Below, piece by piece: positions 49,201-57,848 of a DNA stretch of 64,000 nt. The notes beneath the pieces are model-generated. The model worked only from the letters and a program-made list of their open reading frames with translations, searched no databases and had not been told where the DNA came from. Positions within the stretch are counted from its first letter, which is position 1; each line of letters starts with the position of its first letter. The stretch spans positions 2,046,001-2,110,000 of the forward strand of contig NZ_CP026948.1 in assembly GCF_003070865.1 (NCBI RefSeq), written 5' to 3'. The stretch comes from Corynebacterium liangguodongii. Lineage in GTDB: Bacteria; Actinomycetota; Actinomycetes; Mycobacteriales; Mycobacteriaceae. Both the position numbers and the translations under genes were made by a program.

Positions 49201-52200
49201 TCATCCCCGCTAGCGCGGGGAGCACGCCTCCCTCGTGGGGGTTTCCAAGGCTGGTAGGGGCTCATCCCCGCTAGCGCGGGGAGCACTGCTGTGCCAAACG
49301 GGTCTGTGACCACTCCTTGGGCTCATCCCCGCTAGCGCGGGGAGCACTAATGGAAATGAAGGACCAGGATCAGCGTCACGGGCTCATCCCCGCTAGCGCG
49401 GGGAGCACCCATGATTTCCATGATGAAAGCCTCGCCGATGGGGCTCATCCCCGCTAGCGCGGGGAGCACCCTGCAAGCCGCGATCAATCAGCTCACCCGG
49501 GAGGCTCATCCCCGCTAGCGCGGGGAGCACCATCACCCCGTCACCAGGTACACGGTGTTCGGGGGCTCATCCCCGCTAGCGCGGGGAGCACCTGTAATTG
49601 CACGTGGTCGCGTTCATGTTTTTGGGCTCATCCCCGCTAGCGCGGGGAGCACGCTGCCGCGTCGAGTGCTACTGCCGCGGCTTCGGGCTCATCCCCGCTA
49701 GCGCGGGGAGCACTTCACGACCGGCGGGCACGCGTTCTACGTCATGGGCTCATCCCCGCTAGCGCGGGGAGCACCCAAGGTGGGATGCTACTCACGCTCC
49801 GCCACAGGGCTCATCCCCGCTAGCGCGGGGAGCACAAGACTACGTCTACTCCATCAAGGGCGGGCACGGGCTCATCCCCGCTAGCGCGGGGAGCACGAGG
49901 ACTCGTAGCGTAAAATGCGGGCACACAGGGGCTCATCCCCGCTAGCGCGGGGAGCACCCAGCTGGCAGAAATCACGCTCGATCCATGACAGGCTCATCCC
50001 CGCTAGCGCGGGGAGCACCCTCGTATTCGCCGTGCTCCCCGATGGTCTCGGGGCTCATCCCCGCTAGCGCGGGGAGCACTCTTCCGCTTTGGCCTCGAAG
50101 AACGCGGCTGCGGGCTCATCCCCGCTAGCGCGGGGAGCACCGTCGTTAAGCGCGCCTTGCTGCGCGTTAAGCGGGCTCATCCCCGCTAGCGCGGGGAGCA
50201 CGTACAACCACGGTGCGCTGTACATCCAATCAAGGGCTCATCCCCGCTAGCGCGGGGAGCACATCGACATGCACTCTCCCCCGCATAGCGCGTTGGGCTC
50301 ATCCCCGCTAGCGCGGGGAGCACTAACGCGTACACGGCGCGGGCGACGGCGGGGTGGGCTCATCCCCGCTAGCGCGGGGAGCACGCCTTGGTGAAGTTCT
50401 TGGCGGTTTAGGCAACGGGCTCATCCCCGCTAGCGCGGGGAGCACGCCTTGGTGAAGTTCTTGGCGGTTTAGGCAACGGGCTCATCCCCGCTAGCGCGGG
50501 GAGCACAAATCCCCGGTGCGGGTCTCTGTGCGCACCCTGGGCTCATCCCCGCTAGCGCGGGGAGCACCAGCCCATGCCCAGGCCGTCAATCGGACGTGCG
50601 GGCTCATCCCCGCTAGCGCGGGGAGCACTGCGTGAATCGTTCACTAGTTCGAGCGCTGGTGGGCTCATCCCCGCTAGCGCGGGGAGCACTTGTAGTAGAT
50701 GTCGCCGACAGTGGCCATGGGGGGCTCATCCCCGCTAGCGCGGGGAGCACAGTAGGTGCCGATCACCGGGTCAGTTTTTACGGGGCTCATCCCCGCTAGC
50801 GCGGGGAGCACGCCTAATCACTGCGCATTGCGACGCCAGCGAGGGGCTCATCCCCGCTAGCGCGGGGAGCACCCGACTGCGGGGAGCCAGCCTCGGGGTG
50901 AGTGGGGCTCATCCCCGCTAGCGCGGGGAGCACCGGGGTGAACCGAACCTCCGGGGTGTCGGTAAGGGCTCATCCCCGCTAGCGCGGGGAGCACCGTATG
51001 ACTGCGACGCGCAAGCAGCAGCCTAGGGGCTCATCCCCGCTAGCGCGGGGAGCACATTGTTGTTGATGGTGTGGTGCAGGCGGTGACGGGCTCATCCCCG
51101 CTAGCGCGGGGAGCACGCCGGGGAACTCCGCGAAGGCGGGGCCACGACGGGCTCATCCCCGCTAGCGCGGGGAGCACTGCGGCATGACTTCCGCGATGGG
51201 CATGGGGATGGGCTCATCCCCGCTAGCGCGGGGAGCACCCGACTGCGGGGAGCCAGCCTCGGGGTGAGTGGGGCTCATCCCCGCTAGCGCGGGGAGCACC
51301 GGGGTGAACCGAACCTCCGGGGTGTCGGTAAGGGCTCATCCCCGCTAGCGCGGGGAGCACCGTATGACTGCGACGCGCAAGCAGCAGCCTAGGGGCTCAT
51401 CCCCGCTAGCGCGGGGAGCACATTGTTGTTGATGGTGTGGTGCAGGCGGTGACGGGCTCATCCCCGCTAGCGCGGGGAGCACGCCGGGGAACTCCGCGAA
51501 GGCGGGGCCACGACGGGCTCATCCCCGCTAGCGCGGGGAGCACTGCGGCATGACTTCCGCGATGGGCATGGGGATGGGCTCATCCCCGCTAGCGCGGGGA
51601 GCACCCGTGTGACTGGCGATGTGTGGCAGCCTGGTGGGGCTCATCCCCGCTAGCGCGGGGAGCACGGCGCAACCGCGCCAGAAGCAGCCTCTACAGTGGG
51701 CTCATCCCCGCTAGCGCGGGGAGCACGTGTGGATCAGGTCGGCGAGCGTGTCATTCTCGGGCTCATCCCCGCTAGCGCGGGGAGCACCGTCGATCTCGCC
51801 GTCCTCGTCGCGCTCTAGCGGGCTCATCCCCGCTAGCGCGGGGAGCACCCCCGACCTCGTTCTCGTCGTGGGTGATGCTTGGGCTCATCCCCGCTAGCGC
51901 GGGGAGCACCTCGCGCACGCACGCAACGATTTATCCGCCTTGGGCTCATCCCCGCTAGCGCGGGGAGCACCTCAAGTGCTGTTCCCTGCGCTCGCCGCCA
52001 TTGGGCTCATCCCCGCTAGCGCGGGGAGCACCTTTGGAGTATTTTTCGATACGCTCCACATTAGGGCTCATCCCCGCTAGCGCGGGGAGCACTGTGGCCT
52101 GTCTTGCTGACATCACTAACATTAGGGCTCATCCCCGCTAGCGCGGGGAGCACCCGTTATCGACGTGTAGATCTTCATGGTGTTGGGGCTCATCCCCGCT

Positions 52201-53314
52201 AGCGCGGGGAGCACCAGGTCAGACACGCCGATCTAACTAGGTTCGAGGGCTCATCCCCGCTAGCGCGGGGAGCACACTCACACCATTGCGAATGTGACGG
52301 GCCTACAGGGCTCATCCCCGCTAGCGCGGGGAGCACGACGCGATGAAGATGCGATACCGCGCGTCATAGGGCTCATCCCCGCTAGCGCGGGGAGCACGCA
52401 GACGTCGTTGTCGATTGGGCTGGCCGCTGGGGCTCATCCCCGCTAGCGCGGGGAGCACCGTGCAAGTGTGTTCAGGATGTTGGCAAATAGGGGCTCATCC
52501 CCGCTAGCGCGGGGAGCACCCAAACGCGGCACCCAACATGAGACTTGCTAAGGGCTCATCCCCGCTAGCGCGGGGAGCACAATCCGCATCGCCTAACATT
52601 ACCGATGCGTGGGGGCTCATCCCCGCTAGCGCGGGGAGCACGGGGCCGCACCATCGGCGCACACGCACACCATGGGCTCATCCCCGCTAGCGCGGGGAGC
52701 ACGGAGGGCATGTTGTTGTAGCGTTCGAGTAGCTGGGCTCATCCCCGCTAGCGCGGGGAGCACCTGATACCCCGGCGACGTCCCTCCTTGATGATCGGCT
52801 CATCCCCGCTAGCGCGGGGAGCACCGGAGGGGAGGACTTGAGCCCCGCCATAACCAGGGCTCATCCCCGCTAGCGCGGGGAGCACCCCCTCCCCAAACCA
52901 TCGACATTCTTACGACGGGGCTCATCCCCGCTAGCGCGGGGAGCACTCCTCTTCGTCACCAATCAGACGGTCTGCAATATGGCTCATCCCCGCTAGCGCG
53001 GGGAGCACTGCTCGTGATTGTCGTGCTCGTGCTCGTGATTGGGCTCATCCCCGCTAGCGCGGGGAGCACTACTCGGACTGCTCAAAATCGTTCTCGGAAT
53101 TGGGCTCATCCCCGCTAGCGCGGGGAGCACCTCACAACCATCGAGTGCAAAAACTCAAAATCGGGCTCATCCCCGCTAGCGCGGGGAGCACAAAAGACGG
53201 CTCGCTGCAAGAACATTCTTCTCGGGCTCATCCCCGCTAGCGCGGGGAGCACGCCATCCTCGCGCACGAAATCGCACAGGCCGAGGGGCTCATCCCCGCT
53301 AGCGCGGGGAGCAC
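46209..53314 (-). CRISPR. Type I-E CRISPR array, about 117 repeats and 116 spacers
   Basis: 29-bp repeats with the hairpin core CCCCGC-TAGC-GCGGGG recur every 61 bp with 32-33-bp spacers; the count comes from the total length and period. On the minus strand the repeat starts GTGCTCCCCGCG and ends ATGAGCCC, matching E. coli-type I-E repeats, so crRNA is made from the minus strand and the 8-nt 5' handle would be ATGAGCCC. Repeats at the left end are degenerate (CCCTGC variants at 46209 and 46270, a 28-bp repeat at 46331, GGGGAACAC ending at 46541, others with CACATC or GGACTC), which marks the trailer end. The leader and newest spacers are on the right beside cas2. Confidence 0.99.
50873..51604. 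repeat. Tandem duplication of six spacer-repeat units inside the CRISPR array
   Basis: Six consecutive spacers (first beginning CCGACTGCGGGG, last beginning TGCGGCATGAC) with their repeats at 50873-51238 are repeated in the same order at 51239-51604, offset exactly 366 bp (6 x 61). No difference between the copies was seen by eye. Confidence 0.95.
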
Positions 53315-53374
53315 GCTTCTTGAACAGGGGAAATACGAGCCTTGATGACAGTATACGTGCAACTCCCCTCGCAA
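53315..53374 (-). promoter_or_regulatory. CRISPR leader with array promoter
   Basis: A 60-bp sequence between the last repeat and the cas2 stop. On the minus strand a -10-like TATACT (revcomp of 53350-53355) would start transcription near 53343, about 29 nt before the first repeat. The weak -35 candidate (TTAGTT) falls at the cas2 stop codon. The leader is moderately AT-rich compared with the array. Integration-host-factor sites were not identified. Confidence 0.6.
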
Positions 53375-53728
53375 CTAACGGCTTCCATAAGCCTTTCGTT
53401 GTCTCCGGGCCGTGCTCCACCCCTTGCGCCGTTGATTTGAGTGTTTGGAGGCTCCAGGCGAGGGGCGGACCATGAGCGTCAATCCGTCAAAGTCCTGCGG
53501 TGTCCAATCGTGCCGGTGCGTTAGAAACTCCATTCCCTGCTCATTGTCGGACGAGTAGACGAGCAGAGCTTTCCCATCCTTCACCAAGGAAATCGTCCGC
53601 TCCCACAGGAGATCCCTAATGCGTGCCGTAGGTCGGCCCACGAATACACCTGGCGCGATCTCAAGGAGCCACTTAGTGACGTCTCCCCTGAGACCTGCGG
53701 GACAGGCCGTAATCACCAGGACCATCAT
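53375..53728 (-). CDS. cas2: CRISPR adaptation endonuclease Cas2 (type I-E)
   Basis: A 117-aa CasF-type Cas2. It starts MMVLVITACPAGLRGDVTKWLLEIAPGVFVG and has the family segment SDNEQGMEFLTHRHDWTPQDFDGL. It forms the Cas1-Cas2 integrase that inserts new spacers at the leader-proximal repeat. ATG 53728 overlaps the cas1 stop as ATGA. The C-terminal 25 residues (SKHSNQRRKGWSTARRQRKAYGSR) are basic and run up to the leader. It is the last gene of the cas operon. Confidence 0.95.
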   Translation of the reverse strand: MMVLVITACPAGLRGDVTKWLLEIAPGVFVGRPTARIRDLLWERTISLVKDGKALLVYSSDNEQGMEFLTHRHDWTPQDFDGLTLMVRPSPGASKHSNQRRKGWSTARRQRKAYGSR

Positions 53729-54654
53729 GGTTCCTCCGCCCAATTCACTCCGGCCGCGACCGTTTCCAACTCGCTCCAGAGCAAGAGTTCAACATCGCTC
53801 GTCAGATCGGAGTCGTCGACGTCCATAACGTATTTCAGGTCCGCCACCATGCGCGGCATGAGTCGGTGCTCGACTACCTGGTCGCGAACCTTTCGCCGTG
53901 CCTCGACGCCCGGGTCCGGTGAACCAGAGGCAACCGCATCGAAGGCCGCAGGTATCGCAATCTCGGCCTTGTACAGGTCAGCAATGTCAAATACAAAGGA
54001 TCGATCCGTACCGTTGTGGACAACCCCCAAGGATGGAACGAATCCGAGACCTGCAACGACGGCGTGCGCTACCCCGTACAGCGCCGCGGACGCCGACGTG
54101 AGCGCTTGATTGATAGGATCGGCGGAATTGTAATCGCCAGGGTGAATTGACCTCCGGTTCCACTCCACTCCCGTCCTTTCAGCCTCACGCACGTACACGC
54201 GTTTCATTCGCGCGCCTTCGCGCCCACGTAGTTGCGCCATGGAGAGGCCCGAGACGTCTTCATCAGGAAAACGCAGTCCGTACATCCTGCGCGCACAATC
54301 GAGCCGTTTGCGCTGATGCGCGACTATCTCCGCTTGAGCCTCCGCCATTCGAGACGATTTCGCTGGTGGGCGGCCCGCAGCGTAGAACCGCACGCCCCTC
54401 TCCCCGACCCAGGCGACGGAGCAGCCGGCGTCGCCAAGCAGTGCCATCGCGGCGTAGGTGATCCGCGTGCCCGGGCCGAGCAGCAACACGGCGATCGCCG
54501 TCGCAGGAACGTAGGCGGTCCCACGCTGATCGGTGACGGTCAGGGCGTTGTTATCTCGGTTCACCATACATCGCTCCGCATAGAGGAAACTAATGCGATC
54601 GCCCATACGCGTAAGCTCTTTTCGCGTAGTGGAAACTTCTCCAGGCGTCGTCAT
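53725..54654 (-). CDS. cas1: CRISPR integrase Cas1 (type I-E)
   Basis: A 309-aa Cas1. The beta domain (RISFLYAERCMVNRDNNALTV) is followed by the helical catalytic domain with VVHNGTDRSFVFDIADLYK (metal-binding His and Asp) and DYNSADPINQALTSASAALYG. It catalyses spacer integration with Cas2. ATG 54654 overlaps the cas6 stop as ATGA and gives the usual length; ATG 54690 would add 12 residues that overlap cas6. Confidence 0.96.
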   Translation of the reverse strand: MTTPGEVSTTRKELTRMGDRISFLYAERCMVNRDNNALTVTDQRGTAYVPATAIAVLLLGPGTRITYAAMALLGDAGCSVAWVGERGVRFYAAGRPPAKSSRMAEAQAEIVAHQRKRLDCARRMYGLRFPDEDVSGLSMAQLRGREGARMKRVYVREAERTGVEWNRRSIHPGDYNSADPINQALTSASAALYGVAHAVVAGLGFVPSLGVVHNGTDRSFVFDIADLYKAEIAIPAAFDAVASGSPDPGVEARRKVRDQVVEHRLMPRMVADLKYVMDVDDSDLTSDVELLLWSELETVAAGVNWAEEP

Positions 54655-55337
54655 CTCTGCTTCACCGGAGCCAAGGTGAGCAGACCGCATCCGTAGGCCC
54701 GCGCGCGTCCGATGCCGTGAACGAGCGTGCGCCGCAAGAGCTCGGCGTCAGCGACTTCGAGGACTCCCGCAAAGCGTGCCTTCGCGATCTGCACAGGCCT
54801 CCCCTTACGTTGGGCATTTCGATAGAAATGGTCAGTGCCACGCTCCGTCACCATCGGAATATCGGCCTCGGTCCATCTGTTATCGCCGCCGTCGCGAGGG
54901 GCAAGGAGAAACCCGGCACCGGCTGACTTCTTGTACAGCCAACCGAGCTGGTGCGCCGCAGACACGTGTGCCTTCACGGTGCCGCGCTTGCCGGGCGTGT
55001 GTTCCGCGTAGGTGGGGTTGGCCACCAGCTCGAACCGCCAGCGCTGGCCCTCTCGCAATGAATCGAGAAACCGTCCGTAGTCCGCGCTGTCGCCTGGGCG
55101 GGTTTTCCATCCGGCCTGCTCGACGATGTGCCGAGTGGTTGGCTTTTCCGGGCCGACGATGTAGAGCACGCGCTCATGCTCGTGCTTGTCCACGCGCCAG
55201 AGCACGCGACCGTTCGTCTCGTCCACGTCCGGCGGAAAGGCTGCGCGGACGGCGGCGTGCATTGCCTGCGGATTGGTGAGCAGTTTCGCCCCGCCGCGTG
55301 TCCGCGGGTTGAGCAATACTCGTGTGAACACCGTCAT
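54651..55337 (-). CDS. cas6e: CRISPR RNA endonuclease Cas6e (CasE)
   Basis: A 228-aa Cas6e that cuts pre-crRNA at the base of the repeat hairpin. The N-terminal RVLLNPRTRGGAKLLTNPQAMHAAVRAAFP contains the conserved His near residue 28, and the C-terminal Gly-rich loop is HGIGRARAYGCGLLTLAP. It probably stays bound to the crRNA 3' hairpin in Cascade. ATG 55337 overlaps the cas5 stop as ATGA. Confidence 0.95.
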   Translation of the reverse strand: MTVFTRVLLNPRTRGGAKLLTNPQAMHAAVRAAFPPDVDETNGRVLWRVDKHEHERVLYIVGPEKPTTRHIVEQAGWKTRPGDSADYGRFLDSLREGQRWRFELVANPTYAEHTPGKRGTVKAHVSAAHQLGWLYKKSAGAGFLLAPRDGGDNRWTEADIPMVTERGTDHFYRNAQRKGRPVQIAKARFAGVLEVADAELLRRTLVHGIGRARAYGCGLLTLAPVKQR

Positions 55338-56029
55338 GCCGACACCACCGCGCTAAAGAAGTCGTCGTCGCCTCGACCGAGCTCGTTGTCGAATTCGGCA
55401 AAGCTGGACAAGATGACATTCCTCCATCCGTACTTCCGGTGCCGCTGGTCAAATGACAGGGGCACGTCCTGGCGCGGAACGGATCCCGCCTCGCCCGGTG
55501 CCGCATCCCTGTAGATGGGTAACTTCACGTGCCGCTCACGCTCCTTCTTGTGTGTTCTGGTCGCGTGCCACTCGCGATGTCTAAGGAGCGCCTCTTCGGC
55601 GGGGAGGTCGCGCACGCCCATAACAAGATTCGGAGGGGCCGGGCAGGATCGCCTCCCCAGGAAGAGCGGATAGGCCGGTGCACGGAGCGCCTCCGCCAAC
55701 CCTTCCAGCACCTCTCGCCGCGGCGACTCGACTGCGGCGACGAAGGCGGCATCCGAGAGGTAATAGCGCGTGGACAGCATTGTCTTCTTACCGGTGTATG
55801 CCGTTTGGTAGTCACGCAAGAGGCTGCCGGATTGGTCGACGCGAACGGCGAGGGTGAGCTCCGCCAGGTCCTCAATGGGATCCGTCCGGCGCCGGCCCTG
55901 CCCCGCCGCGAGCAGCCCGACGATCCCGGATTTGGTGGGTGTCGCAGCTGTCGCACGCGTTCTGTACCGCGATTCGTCCCCCCAGGACTGCAATGGTCCT
56001 TTCAGGAGAAGCAAGAGGGAAGATGTCAC
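55334..56029 (-). CDS. cas5e: Cascade subunit Cas5e (CasD)
   Basis: A 231-aa Cas5e. The N-terminus TSSLLLLLKGPLQSWGDESRY is diagnostic; it caps the 5' handle of the crRNA. Other family features are TKSGIVGLLAAGQGRRR and RYYLSDAAFVAAVE. The start is GTG 56029, 2 nt after the cas7 stop. Confidence 0.95.
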   Translation of the reverse strand: MTSSLLLLLKGPLQSWGDESRYRTRATAATPTKSGIVGLLAAGQGRRRTDPIEDLAELTLAVRVDQSGSLLRDYQTAYTGKKTMLSTRYYLSDAAFVAAVESPRREVLEGLAEALRAPAYPLFLGRRSCPAPPNLVMGVRDLPAEEALLRHREWHATRTHKKERERHVKLPIYRDAAPGEAGSVPRQDVPLSFDQRHRKYGWRNVILSSFAEFDNELGRGDDDFFSAVVSA

Positions 56030-56031
56030 GG

Positions 56032-57168
56032 CTACTCCCCCTGCGCGGCGGAAAGCGCGTCGCGAGTCTGGTCAAGCAGCTGCGCCAGGGTGACATTCTG
56101 TGCGATCTCCTGGAAAGGCTCTCCCAAGCTGCCCAGCGCGGCGACGAACGCCGCGCGCGGGCGGAACCCGTAGGTTCGCTCGATTTCTTGCTCCTCGCGC
56201 GCGAGGGCGGCCGCCCCCGCTTGACGACGCCCGTTCTCCGCGTCCGTCTCAATCGGTTCCTCGAAGGCGTTGACCAAGCTCACCGGCCGCGTATCGCGCA
56301 CGGCCACGTAAATCAGCTCAGGCAGCGTCTGGTTGGCAAACGTATTCAGCTTGCCGGTCGGAAGGGACTTTGCAAAGGCTTCGATGAAGTTCACTGCTGC
56401 CTCACGCGCCGCTTCTGCGGAACCGAGGTTTTCCTCCAGCCCCTCCACGTTGACCGCGGCGTAGCGGTAGAGCGTAGAGGACATCATCTGCACGGTTCCA
56501 ATCATCCCGGCGCCGGTCTCCTGATCTTCTGCGAGGTCGTCGACAGCGGTGAAGTAGTCGAACTCCGGCGACGCGGCGTGGATACTCAACGCGTGCGCCA
56601 CCTGGACAGCCGCGTCGACATTGAAGAATGCATCATCCGCCACCATCCGGCCGAACATCGCAACGTCAACGGAGTTTTCGGCGTTGAGTACTCCCCGCGC
56701 GTCCGCTTTCTCGATCTTGTCTCCGCCTGCCTCGATGAGAAGCTCCACGGCCTTGTCAATCTGCTGCGGGCTTAAAAAGAGCAGGTACTTGGTGCGGGGG
56801 TACGGCGACACTTCTGCAGGGGCTTCCTCGCCCTTCTTCGGCTTCTTCGCTTTAGCAATCTCGGTTGTGATCCCCGCCGCCTTGAACAGTGCCTGCACGC
56901 GCTCGATGGCCGTGACCTCATCCCAGCCGGCCCGTTCCTGCAGCGTTTTAGCGATCTTTTCGGGATTGCGGAGCGAGCGCGCCCCGATTTCTTCGGCGGC
57001 GCCGCTTTCCTTGAAGTAGCGCCGGATGGCGCGCTTCCAGGACTGCGAGGACACACGTTGACGAGGCACATCGCCGAAGATCGCGGACTTCGGGGCGCCG
57101 GTGTCGTCCCTGTTGATGAGGGACGGGGGGACGGTCTGGAGGGCGTGGACGTCGATGACGAGAGACAT
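56032..57168 (-). CDS. cas7e: Cascade backbone subunit Cas7e (CasC)
   Basis: A 378-aa Cas7e, the backbone protein present in six copies along the crRNA. The N-terminus is VIDVHALQTVPPSLINRDDTGAPKS, then QRVSSQSWKRAIRRYF, both typical of CasC. DDAFFNVDAAVQVAHALS and MSSTLYRYAAVNVE are further conserved segments. GGAAAA lies upstream of ATG 57168, 2 nt after the cse2 stop. Confidence 0.96.
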   Translation of the reverse strand: MSLVIDVHALQTVPPSLINRDDTGAPKSAIFGDVPRQRVSSQSWKRAIRRYFKESGAAEEIGARSLRNPEKIAKTLQERAGWDEVTAIERVQALFKAAGITTEIAKAKKPKKGEEAPAEVSPYPRTKYLLFLSPQQIDKAVELLIEAGGDKIEKADARGVLNAENSVDVAMFGRMVADDAFFNVDAAVQVAHALSIHAASPEFDYFTAVDDLAEDQETGAGMIGTVQMMSSTLYRYAAVNVEGLEENLGSAEAAREAAVNFIEAFAKSLPTGKLNTFANQTLPELIYVAVRDTRPVSLVNAFEEPIETDAENGRRQAGAAALAREEQEIERTYGFRPRAAFVAALGSLGEPFQEIAQNVTLAQLLDQTRDALSAAQGE

Positions 57169-57170
57169 GG

Positions 57171-57848
57171 TTAGTTTTCCTTTTCTGTGGTGTCAGAGGT
57201 GCCAGAGGTGCTAGTGCTTTCGGTGGTGTCGCCGTTTGCGGTGGCGTTGATCAGACCGCGAGAGAACTCTCGGCCCCAACGCAGCAGCACAGAGTTCTTC
57301 CGCTTCGGCGAGGACAGGCTGCGCAGGTCGCGGGCGAATGCGCCGTAGTCGAACGCGAGCTCATGCGCCTTCAGCAGGTCAACCAACGAGCGAAGGTGCG
57401 TTGCGCGCGCTTCCTCGGTCGCGGCGAGCTGCATCGCGTCGAAACGCGGCTTGATGGAGGCGGAGTCGCTCAGCGCAACGAGGCGCCCGCAGGCCTGGGC
57501 GAAGGAACGTTCTTCGGTGTGGACGGGTGCTTTCGCGCTTTGCATGTGTCGAGCAAAAAGAGACAAAGCGGTGTAGGCCGCGTACTCGGAATCCGAAAAC
57601 TCCTTCCCCCGGCGCAGTGGTTCCTCCGGCGCCGGCGGCGATAAGACCAGGAGGGTCTCCTGCAGGCCGAGCGGGTTTTCTTGAAGGGGGCGGGAGCCGT
57701 TGGCGCGAAGCCCGGCGAGTACTCCTCGCGCGCTCGCTGCCTCGCGGTCTCCGCTGGCCCCCAGGTACGCCTCCTGGAGGCGTGTGGCGGTGTGGCCGAC
57801 GGCGAACCGCAGTTGCTGCCCGACGTCGTGCGACGGTTCTGCCGTCAT
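57171..57848 (-). CDS. cse2: Cascade small subunit Cse2 (CasB, Cas11e)
   Basis: A 225-aa, helical Cse2. Family features include AASARGVLAGLRANGSRP, YAAYTALSLFARHMQS and the basic end RKNSVLLRWGREFSRGLI. A dimer of this subunit stabilises the displaced strand in the R-loop. The last 25 residues are Thr/Ser-rich and disordered. The ATG overlaps the cse1 stop as ATGA. Confidence 0.94.
   Translation of the reverse strand: MTAEPSHDVGQQLRFAVGHTATRLQEAYLGASGDREAASARGVLAGLRANGSRPLQENPLGLQETLLVLSPPAPEEPLRRGKEFSDSEYAAYTALSLFARHMQSAKAPVHTEERSFAQACGRLVALSDSASIKPRFDAMQLAATEEARATHLRSLVDLLKAHELAFDYGAFARDLRSLSSPKRKNSVLLRWGREFSRGLINATANGDTTESTSTSGTSDTTEKEN

Noticed and set aside
48676-51698. Possible overlap of spacers at 48676 and 51667 through a shared CTGTAGAGGCTG in opposite orientation
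   Set aside because: Only about 12 bases match and the flanks diverge at once; too short to claim a common target.
46256-53420. Several short frames (for example at 46256, 48295, 48311 and 53115) inside the CRISPR array
   Set aside because: Their products contain the translated repeat (for example SSPLARGAP or PRASGDEP) again and again; they are artefacts of the array.
53115-53420. A 101-codon minus-strand frame overlapping leader and array
   Set aside because: It joins part of the cas2 region in another frame with translated repeats; not a gene.
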